Positions 10,286-18,667 of a stretch of DNA of 64,000 nucleotides are shown piece by piece; position 1 is the stretch's first letter, and every line of letters starts with the position of its first letter. The stretch is taken from assembly GCF_003253735.1 (NCBI RefSeq), contig NZ_QKYW01000012.1, positions 1 through 64,000 on the forward strand, read 5' to 3'. Under the pieces are notes generated by a model. The model worked only from the letters and a program-made list of their open reading frames with translations. It was not told the origin of the DNA and did no database searches. The translations under genes were made by a program, and so were the position numbers. This DNA comes from Pseudomonas sp. URMO17WK12:I2. GTDB taxonomy: Bacteria > Pseudomonadota > Gammaproteobacteria > Pseudomonadales > Pseudomonadaceae.

Positions 10286-11437
10286 ATGCGCATAGTTGCT
10301 GACGAAAACATTCCCCTGCTCGACGAGTTCTTCGCTGGTTTCGGCGAAATTCGTCGGTTGCCCGGGCGCGCCATCGACCGCGCGGCCGTGGCCGATGCCG
10401 AGTTACTGCTGGTGCGTTCGGTCACCGTCGTCGACCGCACGCTGTTGCAGGGTAGCCCGGTGCGCTTCGTCGGCACCTGCACCATCGGCACCGATCACCT
10501 GGATCTCGGCTACTTCAGTGAGACCGGCATTGCCTGGAGCAGCGCCCCGGGTTGCAACGCCCGTGGGGTGGTCGACTACGTGCTCGGCAGCCTGCTGGTG
10601 CTTGGTGAGCGCCTGGGCGCCGACCTGGCGCAGCGCACCTATGGTGTGGTCGGCGCCGGTCAGGTCGGCGAGCGGCTGATCAAGGTGTTGCGCGCGTTAG
10701 GCTGGCGGGTGCTGGTCTGTGATCCGCCCCGACAGCGTGCCGAGGGTGGAGATTATGTCAGCCTGCAGCAGATCGTCGAGCAGTGCGATGTGGTTAGCCT
10801 GCATACCCCGCTGACGCGTGACGGCGAGTTCGCCACCTGGCATCTGCTCGACGCCGAGCTGCTGGAGCAACTGCGCCCAGGCACTTGGCTGCTCAACGCC
10901 AGCCGTGGCGCGGTGGTCGATACCGGGGCGCTATGCGCGCATCTGCAGCGCGGCGCTGATCTGCATGTGGTGCTGGACGTGTGGGAAGGCGAGCCGCTGG
11001 TCGACCTCGAGCTGGCCGCGCTGTGCCATATCGCCACGCCGCACATCGCCGGCTACAGCCTGGACGGCAAGCTGCGCGGCACCGCGCAGATCTACCAGGC
11101 ATTCTGCCGGCACCAGGGTATCGAGCCGGCTATCTCGCTGGACGCCCTGACCCCGGCCCGCTGGCTGCAGCGCCTGGGCATCGCCGCGGGCAGTGATCCG
11201 GCCTGGGCATTGGCCACGGTATGCCGTGCCATCTATGACCCGCGGGGTGACGATGCGGATTTGCGACGCAGTCTGGTTGCCGATGAACAGGCGCGCAAGG
11301 CCGGGTTCGACCTGCTGCGCAAGCGTTATCCGATGCGGCGTGAGATAGAAGGGCTGGAAGTCGAGCTGCTCGGTGTGGACGAGCCGCTGGGGGCGCTGAT
11401 CAGCGCGCTGGGCGCGCGCGTGACCAACGTGGAATAG
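10286..11437 (+). CDS. pdxB: Erythronate-4-phosphate dehydrogenase
   Basis: Second step of DXP-dependent pyridoxal 5'-phosphate synthesis: oxidises 4-phosphoerythronate with NAD+. It has the D-2-hydroxyacid dehydrogenase layout with nucleotide motif GVVGAGQVGERLIKVL and the catalytic His region CHIATPHIAGYSLDGK. A C-terminal dimerisation domain specific to PdxB (from about 290) follows. 383 residues is the usual length. ATG 10286 is preceded by GGAGAG (10275-10280), and MRIVADENIPLLDEFF is the normal N-terminus; an upstream ATG in frame is not used. Confidence 0.97.
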   Translation: MRIVADENIPLLDEFFAGFGEIRRLPGRAIDRAAVADAELLLVRSVTVVDRTLLQGSPVRFVGTCTIGTDHLDLGYFSETGIAWSSAPGCNARGVVDYVLGSLLVLGERLGADLAQRTYGVVGAGQVGERLIKVLRALGWRVLVCDPPRQRAEGGDYVSLQQIVEQCDVVSLHTPLTRDGEFATWHLLDAELLEQLRPGTWLLNASRGAVVDTGALCAHLQRGADLHVVLDVWEGEPLVDLELAALCHIATPHIAGYSLDGKLRGTAQIYQAFCRHQGIEPAISLDALTPARWLQRLGIAAGSDPAWALATVCRAIYDPRGDDADLRRSLVADEQARKAGFDLLRKRYPMRREIEGLEVELLGVDEPLGALISALGARVTNVE

Positions 11438-11453
11438 CGAGGCGCGCGCAGTG

Positions 11454-11630
11454 TCAGCTGGCGGTATCCTGCTGGCTGGCTGCGGCGGCCTTGTCGAGCT
11501 CGCTGCATGCTTGCTGGATCATGCTTTCGGTAATCGGAATTTCCCGACCATTGGGGTCGATGAGCGCGCCATGGGCGAGCTCACAGGACGTATCGGACTG
11601 CGGTGCTTGCTGCTTGTCAGTGCTGCTCAT
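11454..11630 (-). CDS. Small conserved protein (58 aa), PA1571-family-like
   Basis: A 58-residue protein MSSTDKQQAPQSDTSCELAH..., with the central motif ALIDPNGREIPITESMIQQA followed by CSELDKAAA. A good ribosome-binding site (GAGGAG) lies 7 nt before ATG 11628-11630. The pattern 'I-D-x-x-G-R-E-(V/I)-P-I-T-E-x-M-I-Q-x-A-C' is, from memory, that of a small pseudomonad family named after PA1571. No function is known. It faces pdxB tail to tail, with 16 bp between the stops, and is divergent from the DUF1287 gene. Confidence 0.75.
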   Translation of the reverse strand: MSSTDKQQAPQSDTSCELAHGALIDPNGREIPITESMIQQACSELDKAAAASQQDTAS

Positions 11631-11794
11631 TATGGTCTCCTCATCAGGTGGGGCGCATTGCCGAAGGCGACGACTTCATTAGTGATGGGGGCATCCCACT
11701 ATGGCTTCAACCGTGCCCAGCCATACTGTCGCAAAAAATTACCGGATAAAGAAGAGACTCCGTCGAACGGTTTGGCCATGAAAGGAGGCAATGC

Positions 11795-12370
11795 GTGCTG
11801 AAAACGGGATTATTGCTGTTGGGCTGCCTGCTGAGCCTGCAGGTGGCAGCCATCGAGCCGGCCGAGCTGGTGAGCGGGGCACGCGAGCAGGTCGGCGTGA
11901 CCCTCTCATACGATCCCGCCTACCGGCGCATCGGCTATCCCGGTGGAGACGTGCCGATGCAAACCGGGGTGTGCACCGACGTGGTCATCCGTGCCTTGCG
12001 CTTGCAGGGCCTGGACCTGCAGAAGGCAGTGCACGAGGACATGGCAGCGAATTTCTCGGCATACCCGAAACAGTGGGGGCTCAAACGCCCGGATCGCAAC
12101 ATCGACCACCGCCGCGTGCCCAATCTGATGACCTGGTTCAAGCGCCAGGGTATGGCGCTGGCGGTCACGCGCGAGGCCGGCGCTTATCGAGCCGGGGATA
12201 TCGTCACCTGGGATCTGGGCCGCGGTCAGACCCATATCGGCATCGTTTCCGATCGCCTGTCTGCAGCGGGCGAGCCATTGATCCTGCACAACATCGGTGC
12301 CGGTACCCGTGAAGAGGCCATCCTGTTCCGCTTTCCCGTCACCGGTCATTACCGCTTCCCGCCGGGTTAG
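11795..12370 (+). CDS. Exported DUF1287 protein
   Basis: A 191-residue protein with a signal peptide (about 1-19, LLLLGCLLSLQVAAIEP) and one DUF1287 domain. This family has an NlpC/P60-like fold. Candidate catalytic residues are Cys in TGVCTDVVIRALR (about 49) and His in RGQTHIGIVSD (about 148). Substrate unknown, probably periplasmic. GTG 11795 is chosen because AAAGGAGG (11781-11788) is spaced 6 nt away; the nearby ATG 11791 is in another frame and too close. Confidence 0.85.
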   Translation: MLKTGLLLLGCLLSLQVAAIEPAELVSGAREQVGVTLSYDPAYRRIGYPGGDVPMQTGVCTDVVIRALRLQGLDLQKAVHEDMAANFSAYPKQWGLKRPDRNIDHRRVPNLMTWFKRQGMALAVTREAGAYRAGDIVTWDLGRGQTHIGIVSDRLSAAGEPLILHNIGAGTREEAILFRFPVTGHYRFPPG

Positions 12371-12403
12371 CTGCAGTAAACGACGGCTAGGCGCACAAAC
12401 GAC

Positions 12404-12434
12404 GAAGCCCCACGCCTTGCGGCGATGGGGCTTC
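12404..12434. terminator. Bidirectional hairpin terminator
   Basis: GAAGCCCCA (12404-12412) and TGGGGCTTC (12426-12434) pair around a 13-nt loop between two converging genes. T-runs are short, so it may act as a stop for both directions or only stabilise mRNA ends. Confidence 0.65.
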
Positions 12435-12448
12435 GATTGGGGCAGGTA

Positions 12449-12736
12449 TCAGGCGTGATGGTAGCTGATGACGCTATCCTGCTCCTTGAGCACCTTGCGC
12501 ATCTCCGCCGAGATGTTGCCGGCCCTGACGGCCAGCTCCAGGCGGATGTCTTCGAGGCTCTGAGCGAAAGCGTTCGAATCGTTGATCTGCAGTTTCTGCA
12601 AGACCCGGCTGTAGGCGGTGGTGTCCGCTTCATCGATCAGAGAGAGAACGATGCTACCGTCCGGACGAGGCCGACTGAAGGTGGCACGTAGTGGGGCGAA
12701 TAGCTTCTCGACAAGCTGTCGATTACCATTTTCCAT
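12449..12736 (-). CDS. Small protein of unknown function (95 aa)
   Basis: A 95-residue soluble protein, MENGNRQLVEKLFAPLRATF..., with good ribosome-binding sequence GGAG 8 nt before the ATG. It contains FAPL, then GSIVLSLIDEAD, then a helical C-terminal half. The same order FAPL...GSFSFTVVD appears in the next gene (12850-13071), so the two may be diverged paralogues. No signal peptide and no recognised domain. Confidence 0.7.
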   Translation of the reverse strand: MENGNRQLVEKLFAPLRATFSRPRPDGSIVLSLIDEADTTAYSRVLQKLQINDSNAFAQSLEDIRLELAVRAGNISAEMRKVLKEQDSVISYHHA

Positions 12737-12849
12737 TGACGAACTCCAGTTTACGTAGGAACACCTATGAGTAACTGAAAGTCATTTAGTTCGACGATGG
12801 CCGCTATTTCGCGCCGTTATAGTGATGAATGTCGCATTTGTCTCGCTAT

Positions 12850-13071
12850 TCAGCGACTCAGCGACTGGCGCGTACGCTCGATCAGGCCTGGCAGCGTATC
12901 GGCGCTGTATTGGCCCGGGTAGAGGCGCTGGGTGTGCTGGGCAACACCGGTGTGATCCACCACGGTGAAGCTGAAGCTGCCCTTGCGTGCTGCCAGAATA
13001 TGGCAAGCCAGCGGTGCGAAAGCATTGGAGAGGGTATGGATAGCGGTTTGGATTTGTTGATTGGTATTCAT
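12850..13071 (-). CDS. Small protein of unknown function (73 aa)
   Basis: A 73-residue protein starting MNTNQQIQTAIHTLSNAFAPL, with the strand-like segment GSFSFTVVDHTGVAQHTQRL and a basic helical tail. ATG 13069-13071 has AGGAAA upstream and gives a sensible protein; a longer in-frame version would add a cysteine-rich stretch with no support. It shares the FAPL and G-S-x4-V-D pattern with its downstream neighbour. Confidence 0.6.
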   Translation of the reverse strand: MNTNQQIQTAIHTLSNAFAPLACHILAARKGSFSFTVVDHTGVAQHTQRLYPGQYSADTLPGLIERTRQSLSR

Positions 13072-13640
13072 AATCGGGTGTTTCCTGATACTGCAGGCGC
13101 ATGATCGCGCCATAAATAAAGGGCTCCGGTCGCGGGCTTATGCCAGCGGGATTGGTTATCGGAGCGAGCTGCGCGCTTTTAAGTTCCACCTTTATAAGTA
13201 GCGGAACGGGCGGGTCGTTGAAACGTTAGCGAGGCAGCCAGTGCAAGGCAAAAACAGACGAAAAGGCTGTAAATGAGCATTTCGAGTCGGTTCTTAACGC
13301 AGCAATGGCAACGCAGGTAGTTTCGACGGCTTGCCGGAGCGGGTCTGTACTTCAGAAGACTAGCAGGTCAGCGCCTGAGCGAGACGGCCAGATCAGTCAG
13401 AGGAGGGGGTCTTGGCAGCTATGCGTGCATCGATTGAATGCCGATTGCCAGGAAACCATCAAGGAGGCCATAAGGCCGGATGACTTGCAGCGTGGTACGA
13501 ACGGGGCGAACTATACGTGGCTGTATGAAAATTAGCCAGCTCAGATTCGATCTTTTTATGTCCGCTGATCGGCGTCGCACTGGCTGGTCGATTTGAGCTA
13601 GCATTAGCGCTCTTTTGCTTTCCTCTGGCGACGGTTTTCA
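13072..13640. other. Gene-poor stretch before dnaX
   Basis: About 570 bp. The part 13190-13430 has no convincing coding frame. Its phrase CAAGGCAAAAACAGACGA (13241-13258) gives me the impression of a dispersed repeat, which I cannot check here. I searched it for the 4.5S RNA core (GGAAGGAAGCAG type) and did not find one. The dnaX promoter should lie near 13560-13630. Confidence 0.4.
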
Positions 13641-15749
13641 ATGAGTTATCAGGTTCTTGCGCGCAAATGGCGCCCGCGGTCGTTTCGCGAGATGGTCGGC
13701 CAGACCCATGTGCTGAAAGCGCTGATCAACGCCCTCGACAGCCAGCGCCTGCACCATGCCTATCTGTTCACCGGCACCCGCGGGGTGGGCAAGACCACCA
13801 TCGCGCGGATCATCGCCAAGTGCCTGAACTGTGAAACCGGTATCAGCTCCACGCCCTGCGGCACCTGTTCGGTGTGCCGGGAGATCGACGAAGGGCGTTT
13901 CGTCGATCTGATCGAAGTGGACGCCGCCAGCCGCACCAAGGTCGAAGACACCCGCGAGTTGCTCGACAACGTGCAGTACTCGCCCAGCCGGGGGCGCTTC
14001 AAGGTCTACCTGATCGACGAAGTGCACATGCTCTCCACCAGTTCCTTCAACGCCCTGTTGAAGACCCTGGAAGAGCCTCCGCCCCATGTGAAATTCCTGC
14101 TCGCCACCACCGACCCGCAAAAGCTGCCGGTCACCGTGCTGTCGCGCTGCCTGCAGTTCTCCCTGAAGAACATGCCGCCGGAGCGGGTGGTCGAGCACCT
14201 GAGTCATGTGCTGGGCGCCGAGAACATTCCCTTCGAGGACGACGCCTTGTGGCTGCTCGGCCGCGCTGCCGATGGTTCGATGCGCGACGCCATGAGCCTG
14301 ACCGACCAGGCCATCGCCTTTGGCGAGGGCAAGGTGCTGGCTGCCGACGTGCGCTCCATGCTTGGCACCCTCGACCACGGCCAGGTGTACGGCGTGCTGC
14401 ATGCGCTGATCGAGGGCGATGCCCGTGGCGTGATCGAAGCGGTGCGTCAGCTGGCCGAGCAGGGCCCGGACTGGAGTGGCGTGCTGGCCGAGATGCTCAA
14501 CGTGCTGCACCGCGTGGCCATCGCCCAGGCACTGCCGGATGCGGTGGACAACGGCCAGGGCGACCGCGAGCGCGTGTTGGGCCTGGCCCAGGCGCTGCCG
14601 GCCGAAGACGTGCAGTTCTATTACCAGATGGGCCTGATCGGCCGTCGCGACCTGCCATTGGCGCCGGATCCGCGCAGTGGTTTCGAGATGGTGCTGCTGC
14701 GCATGCTGGCGTTCCGGCCGGCGGGCGAGGGCGATGCCCCGAAGGTGGCGCTAAAGCCACTGGGGATCAGCCAGGCCAAGGCTGATCCCCAGGTAACTCC
14801 GGTGGCCGACGCAGCGCCTGCTGCGTCGCCAGCCGTCGCCAGTGCTGCGCCTCAGGCACCCGCTGTGCCGAGCCCGCCGGTCGCGCCTAGTCAGCCGGCG
14901 CCGGCCGCTGTCGAGCCGCCCGCTGCGCAACCTGCACCTGCTGTCGTTGCACCAGCGGTGACGCCAGCCGTGGCGCAGGCGCCAACCGTCACGCCACCCT
15001 GGGAAGAGATGCCGGCCGAAACCGAGCCCGCCGCGCCCGCTCCCGCGGTCAGCGAAGCACCTGCGTCGTCCCCGGAACCGGTTGTCGCAGCGCCTGCGCC
15101 ACAACCGCCGGTCGCCGTTGAGCCGCAGCCCGAACCTGTCGCCGAGCTGCCCGCTCCGGAGCTGGCCGAGGTGCCGGTGATCGATACCAGCGACCTGAAT
15201 CCACCTGACAGCGATGACGAGCCGCCACCCGGCGATTACGACTACGTATCCATGGATGTCGACAACCTGGATTACGATTTCGCTGATGCGCTCGGAGGCG
15301 ATCAGCCGCAGGCCGAGCCAGAACCCGAGCCGGCAGCGATGCCGGCCACCGGTCTGGCCGCCGAGTGGCTCGAGATCTTCCCCAAGCTGGGGCTGAGTGG
15401 CATGACCGGCAGCATCGCGGCCAACTGCACGCTGATCGCTGCCGAAGGCGACAAATGGCTCTTGCACCTCGATCCCGGGCACAGTGCACTGTTCAACGCG
15501 ACCCAGCAGCGGCGCCTGAACGATGCCCTCAACGCCTACCATGGGCGCGAGTTGCAGCTGAGCATCGAGCTGATCAAGCCCGAGCAGGAGACACCGGCTC
15601 AGGCCGCCGCCCGCAAGCGCGCCAATCGCCAGCGTGAAGCCGAGGCGTCGATCCAGAACGATCCGCTGGTGCAGCAATTGATTTCCCAGTTCGCCGCCTC
15701 CGTGCGTGCGGGCAGTATCGAACCTGTCGATAACATCGTTAATCCCTGA
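13641..15749 (+). CDS. dnaX: DNA polymerase III subunits gamma/tau
   Basis: A 702-residue clamp-loader ATPase of the replisome. Walker A is GTRGVGKTTIARI (about 45-57). The zinc-binding cysteines lie in KCLNCETGISSTPCGTCSVC (about 61-79). Walker B is LIDEVHML, followed by the sensor segment TTDPQKLPVTVLSRCLQF. Domain III runs to about 370. A very long Ala/Pro/Glu linker (about 385-550) then leads to the tau-specific C-terminal domain that binds the polymerase alpha subunit. I saw no obvious A-AAA-AAG slippery heptamer, so gamma formation by frameshift is not supported here. Followed 17 nt later by ybaB. Confidence 0.97.
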   Translation: MSYQVLARKWRPRSFREMVGQTHVLKALINALDSQRLHHAYLFTGTRGVGKTTIARIIAKCLNCETGISSTPCGTCSVCREIDEGRFVDLIEVDAASRTKVEDTRELLDNVQYSPSRGRFKVYLIDEVHMLSTSSFNALLKTLEEPPPHVKFLLATTDPQKLPVTVLSRCLQFSLKNMPPERVVEHLSHVLGAENIPFEDDALWLLGRAADGSMRDAMSLTDQAIAFGEGKVLAADVRSMLGTLDHGQVYGVLHALIEGDARGVIEAVRQLAEQGPDWSGVLAEMLNVLHRVAIAQALPDAVDNGQGDRERVLGLAQALPAEDVQFYYQMGLIGRRDLPLAPDPRSGFEMVLLRMLAFRPAGEGDAPKVALKPLGISQAKADPQVTPVADAAPAASPAVASAAPQAPAVPSPPVAPSQPAPAAVEPPAAQPAPAVVAPAVTPAVAQAPTVTPPWEEMPAETEPAAPAPAVSEAPASSPEPVVAAPAPQPPVAVEPQPEPVAELPAPELAEVPVIDTSDLNPPDSDDEPPPGDYDYVSMDVDNLDYDFADALGGDQPQAEPEPEPAAMPATGLAAEWLEIFPKLGLSGMTGSIAANCTLIAAEGDKWLLHLDPGHSALFNATQQRRLNDALNAYHGRELQLSIELIKPEQETPAQAAARKRANRQREAEASIQNDPLVQQLISQFAASVRAGSIEPVDNIVNP

Positions 15750-15766
15750 CTACCGAGGACAACATC

Positions 15767-16093
15767 ATGATGAAAGGTGGCATGGCCGGCCTGATGAAGC
15801 AGGCGCAGCAGATGCAGGAAAAAATGCAGAAGATGCAGGAAGAGTTGGCCAACGCCGAGGTCACCGGCCAGTCCGGTGCCGGCCTGGTCAGCGTGGTGAT
15901 GACCGGTCGCCATGACGTCAAGCGTGTCAGCCTCGACGACAGCCTGATGCAGGAAGACAAGGAAATCCTCGAAGACCTGATCGCTGCCGCCGTCAACGAT
16001 GCCGTGCGCAAGATCGAAGCCAACAGCCAGGACAAGATGTCCGGCATGACGTCCGGTATGCAGCTGCCGCCCGGCTTCAAGATGCCGTTCTGA
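15767..16093 (+). CDS. Nucleoid-associated protein YbaB/EbfC
   Basis: A 108-residue DNA-binding dimer of the YbaB/EbfC family. Long N-terminal methionine- and glutamine-rich helix (MKQAQQMQEKMQKMQEELAN), then the conserved segment GLVSVVMTGRHDVKRVSLDDSL. A flexible Met/Pro-rich tail ends PGFKMPF. Directly after dnaX and before recR, the order conserved in many proteobacteria, which supports the call. Confidence 0.95.
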   Translation: MMKGGMAGLMKQAQQMQEKMQKMQEELANAEVTGQSGAGLVSVVMTGRHDVKRVSLDDSLMQEDKEILEDLIAAAVNDAVRKIEANSQDKMSGMTSGMQLPPGFKMPF

Positions 16094-16248
16094 TTGGCTC
16101 GTGCCGTCCAGCCGACGCACATGGCTGCGTTGCTGGCGGACTCGGAATCCTCATGTGCACCAGCACACTGCGGTTCCTCGCCCGCCAGCGCCTTGCCCTG
16201 CACGCCGTCTGATCGCCACTGTAATGCGTTGAGCCGGTAAGGCAGTTC

Positions 16249-16314
16249 CGTAGGATGGGTGTAACCCATCGTTGATTGATGGGGTACACCTAAGCGACCC
16301 CGACCCATCCTACG
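16249..16314. repeat. Palindromic intergenic repeat
   Basis: CGTAGGATGGGT (16249-16260) and ACCCATCCTACG (16303-16314) enclose a second hairpin GATGGGTGTAACCCATC. A related piece, GATGGGTTTCACCCATCGTACG, lies near 48966-48987. Probably a dispersed repeat. It separates ybaB from recR by about 290 bp. Confidence 0.6.
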
Positions 16315-16382
16315 ATTTGAAGCGTTCGTGGCGGCATTTCACTGTCACACCTTTCCGCTTTTCCTCTTCGAGCACTCGCGCC

Positions 16383-16982
16383 ATGAGCTTCAGCCCCCTG
16401 ATTCGCCAACTGATCGATTCGCTGCGCATCCTGCCCGGCGTCGGCCAGAAGACTGCCCAGCGCATGGCGCTGCAACTGCTCGAGCGCGACCGCAATGGTG
16501 CTCAGCGGCTGGCCCAGGCGTTGAGCCAGGCCATGGAGGGCGTGGGCTACTGCAAATCGTGCCGCAGCCTGAGCGAAAGCGAGCTTTGCCAGATTTGCGA
16601 AGATCCGCGTCGCGACGACAGCCTGCTGTGTGTGGTGGAAGGCCCGATGGATGTGTATGCCGTGGAGCACACCGGCTTTCGCGGCCGCTATTTCGTGCTC
16701 AAGGGGCACCTGTCGCCTCTCGATGGCCTGGGCCCTGAGGCCATTGGTATTCCAGAGCTGATGGGGCGCATCGAGGCGGGGCAATTCAGCGAAGTGATCC
16801 TGGCCACCAACCCGACGGTGGAGGGCGAGGCGACCGCTCACTACATCGCCCAGCTGCTGGCTGGCAAAGGCATGATCGCCTCGCGCATCGCCCATGGCAT
16901 GCCGCTGGGGGGGGAGCTGGAGCTGGTCGATGGTGGCACCCTGGCCCATGCCCTGGCGGGGCGGCGGCCGATCAGTCTCTGA
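16383..16982 (+). CDS. recR: Recombination mediator RecR
   Basis: A 199-residue protein that loads RecA with RecF/RecO at gaps. It has the helix-hairpin-helix LPGVGQKTAQRMALQLL (about 17-33), four zinc-ligand cysteines in YCKSCRSLSESELCQICEDPRRD (about 56-78), and a Toprim domain with VVEGPMDVYAVE (about 83-94). ATG 16383 gives the family N-terminus MSFSPLIRQLIDSLRILPG; a longer frame starting at 16272 runs through a palindromic repeat and is not used. Confidence 0.97.
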   Translation: MSFSPLIRQLIDSLRILPGVGQKTAQRMALQLLERDRNGAQRLAQALSQAMEGVGYCKSCRSLSESELCQICEDPRRDDSLLCVVEGPMDVYAVEHTGFRGRYFVLKGHLSPLDGLGPEAIGIPELMGRIEAGQFSEVILATNPTVEGEATAHYIAQLLAGKGMIASRIAHGMPLGGELELVDGGTLAHALAGRRPISL

Positions 16983-17029
16983 TCCGGAGCTGATCACGTG
17001 GCATGATTAGCTCAGGCAGCAGTCAGGAA

Positions 17030-17075
17030 TTCCTGTAATTTGCTTCTGAGAAGCATTACCATCCGTCCGTTTTCC
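17030..17075 (+). promoter_or_regulatory. Possible iron-responsive promoter of the ECF sigma gene
   Basis: The AT-rich stretch before the sigma gene contains GCTTCTGAGAAGC (a perfect 13-bp palindrome) followed by ATTACC. It recalls the central part of Fur boxes in front of pseudomonad FecI-type genes. The match to the Fur consensus is partial. This is an inference from context. Confidence 0.3.
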
Positions 17076-17082
17076 ACGCACG

Positions 17083-17604
17083 GTGATGGTGTGCTCCATG
17101 TCGCTCGTTTCTTCCCAACAGTCCTTGCAACAGCTGTACCTCGAGCACAGCTGCTGGTTGAACGGCTGGCTGCGCAAACGCATGGGCTGTACGGAAAACG
17201 CTGCGGACCTTGCCCAGGACACCTTCGTGCGCCTGCTCAGCAAGCACCGTGAGCTGGCGTCGCTACGCGAGCCACGCGCCTATCTGTCGACCGTTGCCCA
17301 TTCATTGCTGGTCAATCACTGGCGTCGCCAGGCCATCGAGCGCGCCTACCTCGACGCCCTGGCCCTGCAACCGGAGCCCGTCGCGCCTTCACCGGAAACC
17401 ACCGAGCTGATCGTCGAAACCCTGCTGGCCATCGACGCCATGTTGCTGCGCTTGCCGGCCAAGGTGCGCGAGGCGTTTCTGCTCTCGCAGCTCGATGGCC
17501 TGACCTATGCGGCCATCGCCACACGCCTGCAGGTGTCCGAGCGTATGGTCAAGAAGTACATGGCCCAGGCCATGCTGCAGTGCCTGCTGCTGGCCGAGGG
17601 CTGA
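17083..17604 (+). CDS. FecI-type ECF RNA polymerase sigma factor
   Basis: A 173-residue iron-starvation sigma factor. Region 2 is seen at LYLEHSCWLNGWLRKRMGC and ENAADLAQDTFVRLLS. Region 4 is at LPAKVREAFLLSQLDGLTYAAIATRLQVSERMVKKYMAQA (about 127-166). It would direct transcription of the receptor gene downstream when released by the FecR-like protein. Several starts are in frame (GTG 17083, ATG 17086, ATG 17098); the last gives MSLVSSQQSLQQLYLEH and is equally plausible. The FecR-type gene begins 3 nt after the stop. Confidence 0.92.
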   Translation: MMVCSMSLVSSQQSLQQLYLEHSCWLNGWLRKRMGCTENAADLAQDTFVRLLSKHRELASLREPRAYLSTVAHSLLVNHWRRQAIERAYLDALALQPEPVAPSPETTELIVETLLAIDAMLLRLPAKVREAFLLSQLDGLTYAAIATRLQVSERMVKKYMAQAMLQCLLLAEG

Positions 17605-17607
17605 GCC

Positions 17608-18555
17608 ATGGCGCCTGAGCATGTTCACCTGCAACAGGCTGCCGAGTGGTTCGCGGTGCTTGCCGATCCGCCGGTCAGCGACCAGCAGCGCCAGGCCTGG
17701 CAGCAGTGGCTGGCGGCGCGCCCCGAGCACGCGGCGGCCTGGCAGCGGGTCGAGGCGATCAGCAGCCAATTCGCCAGGTTGCCGGCCGCTACCCATCGCC
17801 GCGCTGCGGCACAGGCCTTGCGCCATTCAGGGCGCAGCCGGCGCCAGGTACTCGGGCTGTTCGCCGTGCTGGGTGGGGCAGGGTTGCTGGCGGCCGCCGG
17901 GCAGGGCAGGCCGTTGCAGGCATGGCTGGCCAGCGAGCGCACCGGTACCGGGCAAATCCGCGATGTGCGCCTGGCTGATGGCAGCCATCTCTGGCTAGGC
18001 AGCCGCACTGCAGTGGATATCGACTACAGCGCTTCGACGCGCTTGCTGCGGCTGCTGCAGGGCGAGGTATTGATCGACACGGCAGTTGATCCGCGGCCCC
18101 TGTTGCTCGATACCCGGCACGGGCGGCTGCAGGCCCTGGGCACGCGGTTCAGCGTGCGCGAGGGCAACGACTTCAGCCAACTCAGCGTATTCGCGGGGGC
18201 GGTACGTATCGAGCCCTCACGCGGGCGCGCCGGCCAGGTTTTGCAGGCCGGCCATCAGGTGCGCTTCGGTACTGACGGCATCTCGGCCAGCGCGCCGGCG
18301 GACCCGGCGCGCCAGGCCTGGAGTCGCGGCGTGTTGCTGGCCAGTGATCGGCCCCTGGGGGATTTCATCGAGGAGCTGGCCGATTACCTGCCGGGTTACC
18401 TGGGCTGTGACCCGCGGGTGGCCGATCTGCGCCTGGTCGGTGCCTATCCGTTGGGCGACCCCGAGCGCATTCTCCAGGCCGTGGCAGGCAGTCTGCCAAT
18501 TCGCGTCAATCGGCGGCTGCCGTGGTGGGTGACGATAGAACCGCTGGCAGGCTGA
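17608..18555 (+). CDS. FecR-type anti-sigma regulator
   Basis: A 315-residue membrane regulator. Cytoplasmic N-terminal DUF4880 segment (about 8-50: QQAAEWFAVLADPPVSDQQRQAWQQWL) binds the sigma factor. One membrane helix lies at about 85-103 (VLGLFAVLGGAGLLAAAG). The periplasmic FecR domain follows (about 115-210: IRDVRLADGSHLWLGSRTAVDI). A C-terminal secretin/TonB short-N-terminal-like region would contact the receptor's signalling domain. Start is 3 nt after the sigma gene, so co-translation is likely. The receptor follows after about 110 bp. Confidence 0.93.
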   Translation: MAPEHVHLQQAAEWFAVLADPPVSDQQRQAWQQWLAARPEHAAAWQRVEAISSQFARLPAATHRRAAAQALRHSGRSRRQVLGLFAVLGGAGLLAAAGQGRPLQAWLASERTGTGQIRDVRLADGSHLWLGSRTAVDIDYSASTRLLRLLQGEVLIDTAVDPRPLLLDTRHGRLQALGTRFSVREGNDFSQLSVFAGAVRIEPSRGRAGQVLQAGHQVRFGTDGISASAPADPARQAWSRGVLLASDRPLGDFIEELADYLPGYLGCDPRVADLRLVGAYPLGDPERILQAVAGSLPIRVNRRLPWWVTIEPLAG

Positions 18556-18667
18556 TGCCCTGGCATAAAAAAATGTGCGATGGCGGTTCCCCTTTTGCAA
18601 TCTCGCCTGGCATCCATGCATCCGGCCCGTGCGCACCCTGCGCGGGCGATGTCTCGAGGACTTCTGC

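Noticed and set aside
12782..13189. Longer minus-strand frame overlapping the 73-aa gene
   Set aside because: It reads through repeats with mixed composition and lacks a ribosome-binding site; the frame with MNTNQQIQ is better supported.
13114..13640. 4.5S (SRP) RNA gene before dnaX
   Set aside because: The conserved GGAAGGAAGCAG-type core was looked for and not found.
13641..15749. Programmed frameshift in dnaX
   Set aside because: No A-AAA-AAG-type slippery heptamer was recognised near the end of the gamma domain.
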